This document shows, in pieces, positions 13,968 through 22,858 of a stretch of 64,000 nt of DNA. The DNA comes from Microbacterium sp. YJN-G (GTDB lineage: Bacteria; Actinomycetota; Actinomycetes; Actinomycetales; Microbacteriaceae). The stretch's first letter is position 1; each line of letters opens with the position of its first letter. The notes under the pieces were generated by a model. It ran no database searches, was not told the DNA's origin, and worked only from the letters and a program-made list of their open reading frames with translations. The position numbers were made by a program, and so were the translations under genes. The DNA lies in contig NZ_CP060402.1 of NCBI RefSeq assembly GCF_015040615.1, forward strand, positions 1,736,001 to 1,800,000, read 5' to 3'.

Positions 13968-16903
13968 GCCCCCCTAAACATCTGCGCGAGCTCGAACATC
14001 GCCGCCCGCACGACCTCCGCCTCCTGCAGACCAGGAGGCATCACGAACGTCGCCTCCACCGGCCGAACCGGCGACGCTGCCGCCGCGCTGCCAGCCCCGA
14101 GAATCCCGCCGTCAGCCATCTGCATCAAACCGAACGACCGCATAGCCTCGAGCAGCACCGACATCGACCGCGCCGACCCATCGTCCGGGATGTAGAACTC
14201 GCGGTCCTTCATCCGGTCGCCGACGATCCGCCACGTGTTCGGCGGGACCGCCTGCGCGATCGGCGCCATCGGTGTCAGAGCGCCGCCGGCGGCCATCGGG
14301 ATGACGACCCCGCCGTCGTGCTGAGTGATGCCACCCTGCCCGCCGGGCCCGGTCGCGATGTGCAGGCTCTTGTTCCCCGTCACCTGCCGAAGCAGGGACT
14401 GCAGGTTCATCAACCGCTCATACGCGTCGCCGGTGTCCGCCGTCACAGTGAACGACCCGTCAGGGATGGACACGATCTTGTTGCCAAGATCGACGACCTT
14501 CCCCTTCTCCGCATCCGCGTTCGACGTGAACTCCGTCGACATCTCCTCCGGCGTCTGCAACACGGTGTCGATCAGCGTCTGAGCCTGCTCCTGCGTCAGC
14601 CCCATCGCGACCATCTGGTCGACGAGAGCCTGCCGGGTCGAGTTGTACCGGTCGGTGAGGTTCTCCTGCGACTCCCCCGCATCACGGGCGAGATCGATCT
14701 GCTCCTCAAACGCGGCGGCCGCGTCGTCGAGCTGCTGCTTCAGCTTCCGCCCCGACTCCGACCCGCGCAGGTTCGCGGTATCGAGAGCGAAAATCGACAG
14801 CGTCGCACCGTCCGCCGCGATCCCCACCTGCGACACCGAGTCAGCCGTCCGCAGGGTCGCGTCGTGCAGGTAGCCGAGCTTGACCTGCTCTTCCGCGAAG
14901 CCGTTGAACTTCTTCCGCGCCGCTTCCAGGCCATCGGCGACCTTGTCGGTCTCTGACTCGAAGCCACGCATCCCGTCGATGAACTCGTCGAGGTCCGACG
15001 TGTCCGTCCAAGGCATCGTGAACTTGATGATCTGCTTCAGACCGTCGATAGCGGTCGCCAGCGGACCGGACACGAACGCACCGAATGACTCCGACGCGGT
15101 GATGCCGAAGTCGATCGCCCCGTTGACCAGGTCGACGAAGAACTGCAGCAGCGGGCCCCGATTCTGCGACACCCACTCAGCGAAGTCACCCAGCGGCTCC
15201 GAGAACGCGCCCGCGAGCGCACCCTTGATGCCCTCGGCGGCAACCTCGATATTCCGCTGCGCGGTCGCGACCTTCGACGCGTCGTTGTCGGCAAGCGTGT
15301 CGAACATGCGCTGCGCGGACCCGGTCACGCCGTCGAGCTGCTCGACCGCGGTCGAGAGGTCCATCGCGAACAGCGCCGCGCCCAGATCCTCCGCCTGCGT
15401 GCCGAACAGCGCCACGGCGGCCGCGTTCCGCTTCACCGGGTCCTCAGTCTCGCGCAGCTTGTCGAGCACCACGGCGAGCCCGTCGCGGGCGTCCTTACCG
15501 CCCCGCGCGATCTTCGCCGTCATCTCCTCGGCGTCGAGGCCGAGCGCCTTGAACCCTTCCGCGGAGGTCTCCGACGCGTCGGTCGCGCGGATCTGGAACT
15601 CCTTCAGAGCATCAGCCGCGAGATCCGAGTTGCGGGCGCCGGCGCGCATGCCCTGGTTGATGAGGCCGAGCGCCTCGTCACCCTTGAGCCCGAGCCGCTG
15701 GAACAGGGCCGGGTACTCGGTGAGCGTGTCGAGCAGGTCCTCGCTGCGGTTGATCCCGTTCCGCGCGCCCGCGGCGATGATGTCGTACGCCTCCTGCGCG
15801 TTCTTCGCCATGCCCGTGCTGAGCATCTGCGTGACCGCCTGCGCGATCGGCCGCACATCCTCGCCGAGCACGTCAGCGATGCCGGTGAGGCCCTGCACGA
15901 CGAGCTGCGCGTCGCGGGTCGTCGACTTCGGGTCGAGAATGCGGAACTGCAGCGCGAGACGCGTCGCGTCCATGTTCGATTCGATCGACTCGCCGAAGTT
16001 GTTCGCGTACGCCTCACCGGCGGCGCGGCCGAGGCGGAGCGCGGCGGACTCGTTGATGCCGGTGAGCGCCTGCAGGCGGTCCTGCCGCGCCTCCACCTGC
16101 AGCCCGTCATTGAACGCCCCGATGAGCGCCTTACCGGCCGCGACACCGAGACCGACCACGGCTCCCGCGATCGGGATCGACGCGAGCGCCGCGATGATGT
16201 TCTTCCCGAAGTCGTCGCCAGAGTCCTCGCCTGCCTTCCCGGCGGCACGGCGGACACGGCCGAGCGCCTGCTCCGACGGCTCCGTGTTCGCGTCGACGAC
16301 GATCATCTGCTTCGCATCGGTCAACGCCTTCAGCTGCCGCTCCGTCTTCTGCAGCTGCGTCTGCGCGCGCTTCACATCGGCGGTCACGTCCAGGCCGCCG
16401 AGCGCACGCACCTGCAGGTCTTCCAGACGCTGCTTCGTCCGCTCGAGGCTCTTCTCGGCCCGGGTGATGTCCGCGTCGAGCTTCAGCGCCGTGTCGGCCG
16501 ACACGAGCTTCTTCGCCGCCTTCTCGACCCGGTCCATGCTCGACAGCGCCGGCTTCGGGTCGGCGTTGATCATCAGCTCGCCCTTGGTCGCGAGCGCGAG
16601 ATCACGGGCCGCGTCCTCGGCGACCCCGTAGGACTTGACCAGGACGCGCTCGATCTCGTCCGCGGACTTCTTCGCAGCACGATCGCTTTCGAGGAAGTCT
16701 CGGACGAGCTCCTTGGACATCTTCTTCGACGACGCCTCAGCGCGCGCCATCGACTGCTCGAACGGTGACGCGTCAGCCGACACCTTGATCGGGTTCGACT
16801 CGACCTTCTTGCCGATCGCGACGATCTGCTTGTCGGCCTTCTCCACCTGTCCGACGTTTGCCGAGAACAGGACCTCCAAGTCGGCGACGGTCACCTTGGC
16901 CAC
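13964..16903 (-). CDS. tail tape measure protein
   Basis: A 979-residue protein, the longest in the prophage, after the two tail-assembly chaperones. The N-terminal 220 residues are Ala/Lys/Glu-rich coiled coil, followed by a hydrophobic Gly/Ala stretch (IIAALASIPIAGAVVGLGVA) around 235-260, then a TP901-like domain with helical repeats (QAVTQMLSTGMAKNAQEAYD). It sets tail length and is ejected during infection. With about 980 residues, a tail near 145 nm would be expected from the usual ratio of 0.15 nm per residue. Confidence 0.93.
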   Translation of the reverse strand: MAKVTVADLEVLFSANVGQVEKADKQIVAIGKKVESNPIKVSADASPFEQSMARAEASSKKMSKELVRDFLESDRAAKKSADEIERVLVKSYGVAEDAARDLALATKGELMINADPKPALSSMDRVEKAAKKLVSADTALKLDADITRAEKSLERTKQRLEDLQVRALGGLDVTADVKRAQTQLQKTERQLKALTDAKQMIVVDANTEPSEQALGRVRRAAGKAGEDSGDDFGKNIIAALASIPIAGAVVGLGVAAGKALIGAFNDGLQVEARQDRLQALTGINESAALRLGRAAGEAYANNFGESIESNMDATRLALQFRILDPKSTTRDAQLVVQGLTGIADVLGEDVRPIAQAVTQMLSTGMAKNAQEAYDIIAAGARNGINRSEDLLDTLTEYPALFQRLGLKGDEALGLINQGMRAGARNSDLAADALKEFQIRATDASETSAEGFKALGLDAEEMTAKIARGGKDARDGLAVVLDKLRETEDPVKRNAAAVALFGTQAEDLGAALFAMDLSTAVEQLDGVTGSAQRMFDTLADNDASKVATAQRNIEVAAEGIKGALAGAFSEPLGDFAEWVSQNRGPLLQFFVDLVNGAIDFGITASESFGAFVSGPLATAIDGLKQIIKFTMPWTDTSDLDEFIDGMRGFESETDKVADGLEAARKKFNGFAEEQVKLGYLHDATLRTADSVSQVGIAADGATLSIFALDTANLRGSESGRKLKQQLDDAAAAFEEQIDLARDAGESQENLTDRYNSTRQALVDQMVAMGLTQEQAQTLIDTVLQTPEEMSTEFTSNADAEKGKVVDLGNKIVSIPDGSFTVTADTGDAYERLMNLQSLLRQVTGNKSLHIATGPGGQGGITQHDGGVVIPMAAGGALTPMAPIAQAVPPNTWRIVGDRMKDREFYIPDDGSARSMSVLLEAMRSFGLMQMADGGILGAGSAAAASPVRPVEATFVMPPGLQEAEVVRAAMFELAQMFRGA

Positions 16904-16906
16904 AGA

Positions 16907-17224
16907 TCACCTCCGGGTGAGTGCCTCCCGCAGCCGCGTAGGCGATTCGAGAAGCGAGAAGATCAACGTGCGGACACCCGGCCACGGCCGGACGCGCACC
17001 GCCGGGTCGTACAGGTCGACGCCGCGCTCCATGAGCTCGGCGACGACGATCCGCCAGTGCAGGACGATCGCCAGCCAGGATGTGTCGATCTGCGGCTTAT
17101 CCGTCGGCGCGACGGGACCGTCGTGGAGTGGCTTGAGGTTCGTGGGGACCGGCCGATAGTCCGGGTACCACCCGTCAGCGTCGGGTTCACCGATGCCGTA
17201 CGGGGCCCAGTCCTCGGCGGTCAC
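16907..17224 (-). CDS. tail assembly chaperone, downstream (frameshift) part
   Basis: A 105-residue frame starting at GTG 17224, overlapping the upstream chaperone by 4 bases in the -1 frame. It is probably made chiefly as the tail of a fused protein through the slippery site at 17230-17236, as lambda gpGT is. The Trp/Arg-rich helical sequence (IDTSWLAIVLHWRIVVAELM) resembles downstream chaperone parts placed just before the tape measure gene. Whether the GTG is also used alone is unclear. Confidence 0.72.
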   Translation of the reverse strand: MTAEDWAPYGIGEPDADGWYPDYRPVPTNLKPLHDGPVAPTDKPQIDTSWLAIVLHWRIVVAELMERGVDLYDPAVRVRPWPGVRTLIFSLLESPTRLREALTRR

Positions 17225-17628
17225 GAGCCTTTTGGGGCCGCCTCCGCCTCGCTCTCCTCGCCGAGCTCGCGCGGCGACCAGAGGACGGCCGCGAGCGTGT
17301 CGGCGTACTCCTTGCCGCGGGTCCAGAAAAACACGGCATAGTACGCCATCCGGTCGATGGTGGTCGGGTGCACGCCGTCCGCGACCATCTGCTCGTACGC
17401 GTCCCCGAGCGCGGGGTGCTCATCGGGGCCGATGGTATCGAGGATCGCCTGCACCTCGTCCGGGATCGGCCCGTCGACGATGCCGAGGTTCACCTCGCCG
17501 AGCACAGCGCACGCGAGCAGCTTCCCCATGGCGCCCACGCTGGGCGGGCGGACCGTGTAGGTCCGTCCGCCCAGCGGGATGACGAGGTCGGGGACCGCCC
17601 AGGCTGCGAAGTCAGGTGCGGTCGCCAC
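17221..17628 (-). CDS. tail assembly chaperone, upstream part
   Basis: A 135-residue acidic-ended protein between the major tail protein and the tape measure gene. The start of the protein (FAAWAVPDLVIPLGGRTYTV) and the helical centre match the upstream tail-assembly chaperones of actinophages, which hold the tape measure during tail building. Its last codons contain a slippery CCCAAAA, so part of the ribosomes should shift and join it to the next frame. Confidence 0.75.
   Translation of the reverse strand: MATAPDFAAWAVPDLVIPLGGRTYTVRPPSVGAMGKLLACAVLGEVNLGIVDGPIPDEVQAILDTIGPDEHPALGDAYEQMVADGVHPTTIDRMAYYAVFFWTRGKEYADTLAAVLWSPRELGEESEAEAAPKGS
17230..17236 (-). promoter_or_regulatory. programmed -1 frameshift slippery site CCCAAAA
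   Basis: In the chaperone frame the codons are C CCA AAA GGC TCG TGA, an exact X XXY YYZ heptamer three codons before the stop. A -1 slip reads CCC AAA AGG CTC GTG ACC and continues open into the next gene. This is the conserved place for programmed frameshifting in siphophage tail chaperone pairs (lambda G-GT). Confidence 0.78.
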
Positions 17629-17631
17629 GGC

Positions 17632-18390
17632 TTACGCGCCTCGGTTGTACGTGTACGCCGTCGACGCGCCACCCGGGGTGGTGACGACGACGGGCACGGC
17701 ACCGGCGGTGTCGGTCGGCAGGATCGCGACGATCGTCGCCGCGTCGATGATCTGGAAGTCGGGCGACTCCAGGGTGTCGAACGTGACCGACGTCGCACCG
17801 AGGAACCCGGTGCCATTGATCGTCACCAGCTCGCCGGAAAGCTCACCCTCCGGGGTCACGCTGGTGATCACCGGCGCGGTCACCTCCCAGCCCGCGAATG
17901 GGTTCGCGATCGACTCGAACTCGCCCTTGCCGGTCAGGGTGACCGACTTCACCTCGACACCGGTGTTGTCGGTGTTCGATCGGGTGATCTCGACCGTCAC
18001 GAACGCGCGGCCGGCGTCGTTCGGGTTCGGGGTTCCCAGCTCGGGCTTGTGGTACCAGCGCACGTCGAGAACGGCGCCGTCGCCCTTGCCCTTCGCGGCG
18101 GCCATGATCGCTTCGAGCTCGGGCAGGTACAGGCCGGTCGAGAGGGACCGGTTTCCCTGCACCGTGAACGATGCGGCGAAGCTGCGGCCGGTGACGTCCT
18201 CGTTGGGCGAGCCGAGGTCGTCGTAGGTGGCGACGTCGGTGGTCGTGCCCGGGTAGGACGGCTGCCAGGCGGACAGGCGGCGCACGGACTGCCACTGCGG
18301 CGCCGCGTAGGTGCCGAGGTTGACGTCGAGCCCGTACTCGTAGGACTTCCCCAGCGTGGTGCCGGCGGGAAGCGTGACCTTGTTGGCCAT
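17632..18390 (-). CDS. major tail tube protein with Ig-like domain
   Basis: A 252-residue protein. The N-terminal 165 residues form the tube domain (PAGTTLGKSYEYGLDV; RSFAASFTVQGNRSLSTGLY). The C-terminal 85 residues are an IPT/TIG Ig-like decoration domain (APVITSVTPEGELSGELVTI, then NGTGFLGATSVTF), common on tail tubes. Located between the tail terminator and chaperone genes as expected. A stem-loop lies in its leader (18416-18468). Confidence 0.85.
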   Translation of the reverse strand: MANKVTLPAGTTLGKSYEYGLDVNLGTYAAPQWQSVRRLSAWQPSYPGTTTDVATYDDLGSPNEDVTGRSFAASFTVQGNRSLSTGLYLPELEAIMAAAKGKGDGAVLDVRWYHKPELGTPNPNDAGRAFVTVEITRSNTDNTGVEVKSVTLTGKGEFESIANPFAGWEVTAPVITSVTPEGELSGELVTINGTGFLGATSVTFDTLESPDFQIIDAATIVAILPTDTAGAVPVVVTTPGGASTAYTYNRGA

Positions 18391-18415
18391 GATGTTGCCT
18401 CCAGAGTTTCAGAGT

Positions 18416-18468
18416 GATGAGGGTGATTCCCGGCGTGCACGGCGCACACCGGGACGCGATCCCTCATC
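18416..18468 (-). promoter_or_regulatory. stem-loop in the leader of the major tail gene
   Basis: GATGAGGG (18416-18423) pairs with CCCTCATC (18461-18468), with an inner stem TCCCGG/CCGGGA (18428-18433 and 18449-18454) and an inner GTGC/GCAC. It occupies a 106-base gap in an operon where most genes overlap, just upstream of the highly expressed tail-tube gene. It may protect or process the mRNA, or partly terminate upstream transcripts; no T run is present. Confidence 0.55.
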
Positions 18469-18496
18469 AGGTGAGGGCGCGAATGTGGGGCTGGTG

Positions 18497-18910
18497 TCAG
18501 AGCGCCGCTTCGACGTTGTCCAGCACGACGAGATAGTTTTCTGTGCGTTCTTCCCGGCCGTTGCCGTCCGCACCGAGCGGGACGGCTGAGGTGCGGCGGA
18601 TGCTCACGATTCCGTCACCGCGTGCACGCTCGTGGAACACCGAGAACAGGACGCCGGCGATCCGGTCCGCGCCGAACGGCAGACCGCGGCCGCCGCGGAC
18701 GTGCAGCTGCACCCGGCGGGACAGTAGGTCGGGTTCGTCGATCGGGCTGTACACGCGGATGCCGACAGCCCGGTCGGGCGCGTCCGGGATGGTGCCGTAG
18801 AAGACACCGATCTCGGATGCCGTGTAGACGGGACCATTCGGCCGCCAGGCGAATATCGGGAGCGCGCCGACGATCTCGCACAGCCGCACGGTCAGGTCAG
18901 AGTCATCCAC
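18497..18910 (-). CDS. tail terminator-like protein
   Basis: A 137-residue alpha/beta protein located between the tail-completion and tail-tube genes. The pattern of a helix followed by strands (LTVRLCEIVGALPIFAW, then RVQLHVRGGRG and FSVFHERA) fits the tail terminator/minor capsid group that caps the tail tube and joins it to the head. It overlaps the previous gene by 8 bases. The call rests on order and size. Confidence 0.62.
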   Translation of the reverse strand: MDDSDLTVRLCEIVGALPIFAWRPNGPVYTASEIGVFYGTIPDAPDRAVGIRVYSPIDEPDLLSRRVQLHVRGGRGLPFGADRIAGVLFSVFHERARGDGIVSIRRTSAVPLGADGNGREERTENYLVVLDNVEAAL

Positions 18911-19223
18911 CGCCCAGCGCCTCCCTCACGGCATCCGCGACAGCTTCGGCGAGGTCGATCTCGTCGGATGCCCGCTCAAGGAACTTCGCCCCGCCGTCGT
19001 CGTGCGTGTAGTCGATCCGCTCATGCTGGAACACCGCGTGCGGGGCGGTGTACCGCACCGACACCGAGAGGTCATCGATGACGACCTTCCCAGACTTGAT
19101 CAGGTCGCCGTCATCGCGGGGCGCGAGTTCGTTCGACCGTTTCAGCAGAGCCCGGCCCGCCTTGCGCATCGCGTCCTGCGCGGCCTTCTCAACAGGAGAC
19201 AGGATCGGCTTGTAGTTGGCCAC
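18903..19223 (-). CDS. HK97 gp10-like head-tail completion protein
   Basis: A 106-residue protein starting at GTG 19223 with a strong GGGAGGTC ribosome site. It shows the features of the gp10-like family: a long N-terminal helix (VEKAAQDAMRKAGRALLKRS), NELAPRDDGDLIKSGKV, and YTAPHAVFQHE. Members help connect head and tail. Its position between the stopper and terminator genes agrees. Confidence 0.72.
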   Translation of the reverse strand: MANYKPILSPVEKAAQDAMRKAGRALLKRSNELAPRDDGDLIKSGKVVIDDLSVSVRYTAPHAVFQHERIDYTHDDGGAKFLERASDEIDLAEAVADAVREALGGG

Positions 19224-19234
19224 GGCGGACCTCC

Positions 19235-19564
19235 CTACTTCAGCCAGAGGATCAGGTGCGATGGCAGCGGCGGCGGGTTCTCGTCCCGGCCGACGCGCAG
19301 CACCTCCGCCTCTCGCTCGGCTCCGGGGATGCCCGCCCACACGGTCACCAGTGACCCGAGGACGACGTTCGCCGTAATCGGCACGGTCACGCGGGTCGAG
19401 GAAACGACCTCCTCGCCGGCGGTGTTGCGGATGAGCTCCTGCACGTCGATGACCTCGGCGGCCAGCGTGCGGGGCGCGCCGTAGGTGCCACCCATCCCGC
19501 CGCCCCCGGTGTAGTCGCGGACGCTCACCGTGTTCGGGAAGAAGAACGACTCCGGCCAGCTCAT
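19235..19564 (-). CDS. head-tail stopper/connector protein
   Basis: A 109-residue beta-rich protein (YGAPRTLAAEVIDVQELIRN, then TRVTVPITANVVLGSLVTVW) that overlaps the adaptor gene by 4 bases. Size, strand-rich pattern and place match SPP1 gp16-like stopper proteins that close the connector after DNA packaging. No catalytic motif. The call is by context. Confidence 0.6.
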   Translation of the reverse strand: MSWPESFFFPNTVSVRDYTGGGGMGGTYGAPRTLAAEVIDVQELIRNTAGEEVVSSTRVTVPITANVVLGSLVTVWAGIPGAEREAEVLRVGRDENPPPLPSHLILWLK

Positions 19565-19932
19565 GTGTAGTCGCCTTCCGGCCAGACGTTCGCGAACGGC
19601 CGCGCCTTCGGGAAGCTCCCCTTCGGCATCCCACCCGACACTGCAGATCCGCACAGCGACCGCAGCGCCTGCCGCGAGTCAGAGTCGAACGCCGACTCGA
19701 CATCGGCGAAGCTCATCGATGTGCCGTTACGGCTGACGGATCGGGTGCGGCGCGACCCTGCAGCGGGCTGCTCAGCGAGCACGCCCTTCAGGATCGCGAC
19801 CGCATCCTTCTTCGCCTCGCTGTTGTCCGTGAAGGAGTCGATACAGGGGGCGATGGACCGCGCCAGGACGAGAAGCCGCCGCGCGATATCCTCGTCGCCG
19901 CCGAGGTCGGTCGGTGTGATCGGCATGTCCAT
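19561..19932 (-). CDS. head-tail connector adaptor (gp6/gp15-like)
   Basis: A 123-residue mostly helical protein (DEDIARRLLVLARSIAPCID, SFADVESAFDSDSRQALRSL), first in the connector group after the capsid and its small neighbour. Helical adaptors of this size bind under the portal ring. Call by gene order and helical nature; sequence identity was not recognised. Confidence 0.58.
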   Translation of the reverse strand: MDMPITPTDLGGDEDIARRLLVLARSIAPCIDSFTDNSEAKKDAVAILKGVLAEQPAAGSRRTRSVSRNGTSMSFADVESAFDSDSRQALRSLCGSAVSGGMPKGSFPKARPFANVWPEGDYT

Positions 19933-19946
19933 CGCCCCCTGTTTGA

Positions 19947-20282
19947 CTACTTCGAGTCGTCCGCGATCAGTGCGGCGACGATCTGCGGACGGTTGCCCGG
20001 CTCAGCGGGGACGATCTTCGCGTCGTCCCCGCGGCCTTCGTTCCGCTTCTCGATCTCGGCCTTCAGGTCGGCGACGCTGGTGCCCTTGTAGGCGCCCTCG
20101 TCGACGTCCGATCCCTCGTCCTTGACCTTCTCGACGAGCCCGCGAGCGACCAGGCTCTTGAGCTGCGCTTCGACGACACCCTCGGGGAGCAGCTCGCCCT
20201 GTCGAGCGATGTGCGCCACGCGATGTCCGACGGCGCCGCCGAGGGAGACCTTGACGGCCTTGCTCTTCACTCGGTACACCAT
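19947..20282 (-). CDS. small head protein with C-terminal SAP/HeH-like motif
   Basis: A 111-residue protein directly downstream of the major capsid gene. The N-terminal half is basic, and the end (SVADLKAEIEKRNEGRGDDA then NRPQIVAALIADDSK) looks like the helix-extension-helix motif frequently seen in small phage head proteins beside the capsid gene. Probably structural or head-tail joining; function otherwise unknown. Confidence 0.55.
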   Translation of the reverse strand: MVYRVKSKAVKVSLGGAVGHRVAHIARQGELLPEGVVEAQLKSLVARGLVEKVKDEGSDVDEGAYKGTSVADLKAEIEKRNEGRGDDAKIVPAEPGNRPQIVAALIADDSK

Positions 20283-20284
20283 GA

Positions 20285-21199
20285 TCAGACCACCGTTCCG
20301 GTCACGTGGAAGCCCGCGAGCGGGTTCGTCACGACGGGCACATGCGGGTTGCGTGCCTGCAGACGGGTCTTGTCCGCCTTCGGCTCACGGATCGAGGTGA
20401 CCTCGACGCCGGTGTCGCCACCGACCGCGCGGTACTCGGGCGAGACGATCTGCTCGCGGGCGATGCCGCCGAGGCGACGACGGTCGACGAACAGCGGATC
20501 GGCGATGTCGCCGCCGTCGTCCGACACCCAGGTGATGCCGGCGATCGTCGGGAAAGCGCCAGTCAGTGCGGTCCGGTCGTCCTTCGGCAGGACGTCGATC
20601 AGCTCCGGCATGATCGTCGCGTACTGCTCGCCCGGCAGCACGACGGTGTCGATCGAGTAGCCGAGCTTCAGCGCACGGGCCGCTGCCTGCACGCGAAGAG
20701 CGTCCTTCAGGATCGCCTTGCCGGTCGTCCAGCCGCCTGCGGTGGCCGCGATCGTCTGCGTCACCGCCGAGTCGATGGTGCCCAGCGCGAGGTCGTTCGC
20801 GTCGAACACGAGCTCGGTCTGCAGCAGCGTGAGCGCATCATCGATGGGCTGGCGCAGGCTACGGGTGATCTCCTCGTCGGTGACCTCCGTCGCGATGCCT
20901 TCCTTCAGCGCGGTGTAGATCTCGTACTGCTCGGCGCTCAGCGGCGTCAGCTTGTACTCGGCTCCCGCGTTGGTGTGCTCCGCGCCGCGGTCGGTGCGGA
21001 TCTTCTCGTTCGTGGGAACGGCGATCGCACCTCCCTGCAGGCGGTAGCGGCCCTGCAGCAGGAACAGTCCAATGAACTGCTGAGCCTGGAGGATCTCGCC
21101 GAGGCGACGAGCCACCATCGTGGGCGACTTGATGAACGCCAGCAGGTCGGTGGCGGATGCCGTCGACAGCTGGCTCGGGGTCAGGGGGTACGTCTGCAT
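20285..21199 (-). CDS. major capsid protein (HK97 fold expected)
   Basis: A 304-residue protein starting at ATG 21199 after AGAGGGAAGC. It follows protease and decoration genes, the normal place for the major capsid protein, and has its typical order: N-terminal arm, a loop with charged residues (PTNEKIRTDRGAEHT), a long spine helix (ITRSLRQPIDDALTLLQTEL) and a Gly-rich A domain (TGAFPTIAGITWVSDDGGD). There is no long N-terminal delta domain, consistent with the scaffold being attached to the protease gene instead. Confidence 0.85.
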   Translation of the reverse strand: MQTYPLTPSQLSTASATDLLAFIKSPTMVARRLGEILQAQQFIGLFLLQGRYRLQGGAIAVPTNEKIRTDRGAEHTNAGAEYKLTPLSAEQYEIYTALKEGIATEVTDEEITRSLRQPIDDALTLLQTELVFDANDLALGTIDSAVTQTIAATAGGWTTGKAILKDALRVQAAARALKLGYSIDTVVLPGEQYATIMPELIDVLPKDDRTALTGAFPTIAGITWVSDDGGDIADPLFVDRRRLGGIAREQIVSPEYRAVGGDTGVEVTSIREPKADKTRLQARNPHVPVVTNPLAGFHVTGTVV

Positions 21200-21215
21200 G
21201 ATGCTTCCCTCTTTC

Positions 21216-21575
21216 TCAGAGCTGGAGCGCCTCGACGGTGCCACCGTCGGCCGCGGAGGTCAGGGCGAGGTACAGGGCCTCGCCGGTGGACACGGTGCGC
21301 ACGGCACCGCCGCCTGCGGCCTCGAGGCGGGTGCCGCGGGTGACGGCGCCCGAGGCGGTCAGGATGTGGATCGGCTTGCCGACCTCGACGGTGACCTTGT
21401 CGCCGATCGCCGCATCGTGGCCGGCGACGCCGACCACCTTCGCGGAGAGCGCGGCTGCAGGGGCGACCGACCGGTCCGCCGTGCCGACCTCAACGGGCTG
21501 ACCGCCGGTGATCGCCGTAGTCACGGCGAAGGTCACGGTGTCGCCAGGACGGAACAGGGGCAGGTACTGAGCCAT
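21216..21575 (-). CDS. capsid decoration protein (DUF2190)
   Basis: A 119-residue small beta protein (FRPGDTVTFAVTTAITGGQP, then VGVAGHDAAIGDKVTVEVGK) matching the DUF2190 capsid-cement family, which stabilises the shell after expansion. It sits between protease and capsid genes, its usual place, with a clear ribosome site (GGAGG region) before ATG 21575. Confidence 0.83.
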   Translation of the reverse strand: MAQYLPLFRPGDTVTFAVTTAITGGQPVEVGTADRSVAPAAALSAKVVGVAGHDAAIGDKVTVEVGKPIHILTASGAVTRGTRLEAAGGGAVRTVSTGEALYLALTSAADGGTVEALQL

Positions 21576-21577
21576 GA

Positions 21578-22858
21578 TCAGGCCTCCTTCTCGGTCGTGC
21601 CGTACACGGCGCGGTACGCGGCCTCATCAGCTGCGACCTCACCATCGGCGTGCCCGATCTCTGCGACCGGGACGGTGTTCGGTGCCATCGCGGCGAGCAC
21701 CTTGGAGGTGCCCTCCTCGTCGGCGTCGAGCAGCGCGCGGAAGCTGTCCTTGGACGCCGCGGTGATGCGGCCGTCCTTCAGCGCTGCGGTGATGATCCCG
21801 TCACGGCGGTCGCGGATCTGCTGCTCACGTGCCTGGCGGCCAGCGGCGGCATCCGCGCGCAGCTGGTCGAGAACACCGTTCTCGACGACCTGCGTGCCCT
21901 CGGGGATGGTGGCGACCGGGGCCGCCTCGGTGTCGGCCTGCTCTGCGAGCGCCTCGTCGAGAGCGGCCAGAACCGTCTCGTCGGTGGCGTCGGCGTCGGT
22001 CATGCCGAGCCGCTCGCGGATGCCAGCCTTGAAGTCGTCGTAAGCCACGACGTTCTCCTTTCGGATAGCGGACCCCGGCTCGGTCGAGACGGGGGGTTCG
22101 TGGGCGGCCGATGCCGCCATGGTGGTGGGTCGGTACGCGAAGCGGATGACTCGCGCTGCGGCCGTGTCCTCGGGCTCTTCCTCGTCAGGGACGACGACGA
22201 GCACGTCGTCCTCACCGACGGTCTCGGCCTCGCCCGCATCCGGGATGACGGCGACCCGATCTGCGAGGCCTTCGGTGACCGCGTCGGCGGCGGTCATCCA
22301 GGTCTCGTCCTCGAGCAGAGTGGCCCAGTCCTTCTCGCCGGCCTTCGTGGTGTAGATCTCCGCGAGCGACCGGTCGAGGCCTTCGAGCACGGCCGCTTCC
22401 TTGCGCATGTCCGCCGCGTTGCCCCAGACGATCGTCGAGGTGCAGTGGATCATCATCTGCGTGCCTGGCGACATCACAGTCTCGTCGGCACCGACAGCGA
22501 TCACCGAGGCCGCGGAGGCGGCCAGCCCGTCGACGACGGCGGTCACCTTCGCCCGGTGCGCGCGCAGCAGGTTCATGATCGAGATGCCCTCGAAGACGTG
22601 CCCGCCCGGCGAGTTGATGCGCAGGATGATCTGCGACACCGACTCGGGGAGCGCGTCGAGCACGCCGCCGACGTCCTTCGCCGAGATGCCCCAGAACCCG
22701 CCCCACGAGTCGATCGGCCCGTACAGTCGGATCGTCGCGATCTCGGGGTCGTCGCCGGTGGGCGGTGGGGCGACGACCGCGTCGAAGAACTCGCGCTTCG
22801 TCTTCGGTACTTCGCGGCTGCCCCAGAACCGGTTTGGCCACGTCTCCGTGCGGGTCAT
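21578..22858 (-). CDS. head maturation protease fused to scaffold
   Basis: A 426-residue protein. Residues 35-215 are a ClpP/S49-type serine protease: INSPGGHVFEG, the nucleophile region VDGLAASAAS (Ser115) and MMIHCTS (His138). After an acidic linker (EEEPEDTAAA) comes a Glu/Ala/Asp-rich helical region (270-426) typical of phage scaffold, so one gene supplies protease and scaffold. It overlaps the portal stop by 4 bases. It would direct procapsid assembly and then remove the scaffold. Confidence 0.87.
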   Translation of the reverse strand: MTRTETWPNRFWGSREVPKTKREFFDAVVAPPPTGDDPEIATIRLYGPIDSWGGFWGISAKDVGGVLDALPESVSQIILRINSPGGHVFEGISIMNLLRAHRAKVTAVVDGLAASAASVIAVGADETVMSPGTQMMIHCTSTIVWGNAADMRKEAAVLEGLDRSLAEIYTTKAGEKDWATLLEDETWMTAADAVTEGLADRVAVIPDAGEAETVGEDDVLVVVPDEEEPEDTAAARVIRFAYRPTTMAASAAHEPPVSTEPGSAIRKENVVAYDDFKAGIRERLGMTDADATDETVLAALDEALAEQADTEAAPVATIPEGTQVVENGVLDQLRADAAAGRQAREQQIRDRRDGIITAALKDGRITAASKDSFRALLDADEEGTSKVLAAMAPNTVPVAEIGHADGEVAADEAAYRAVYGTTEKEA

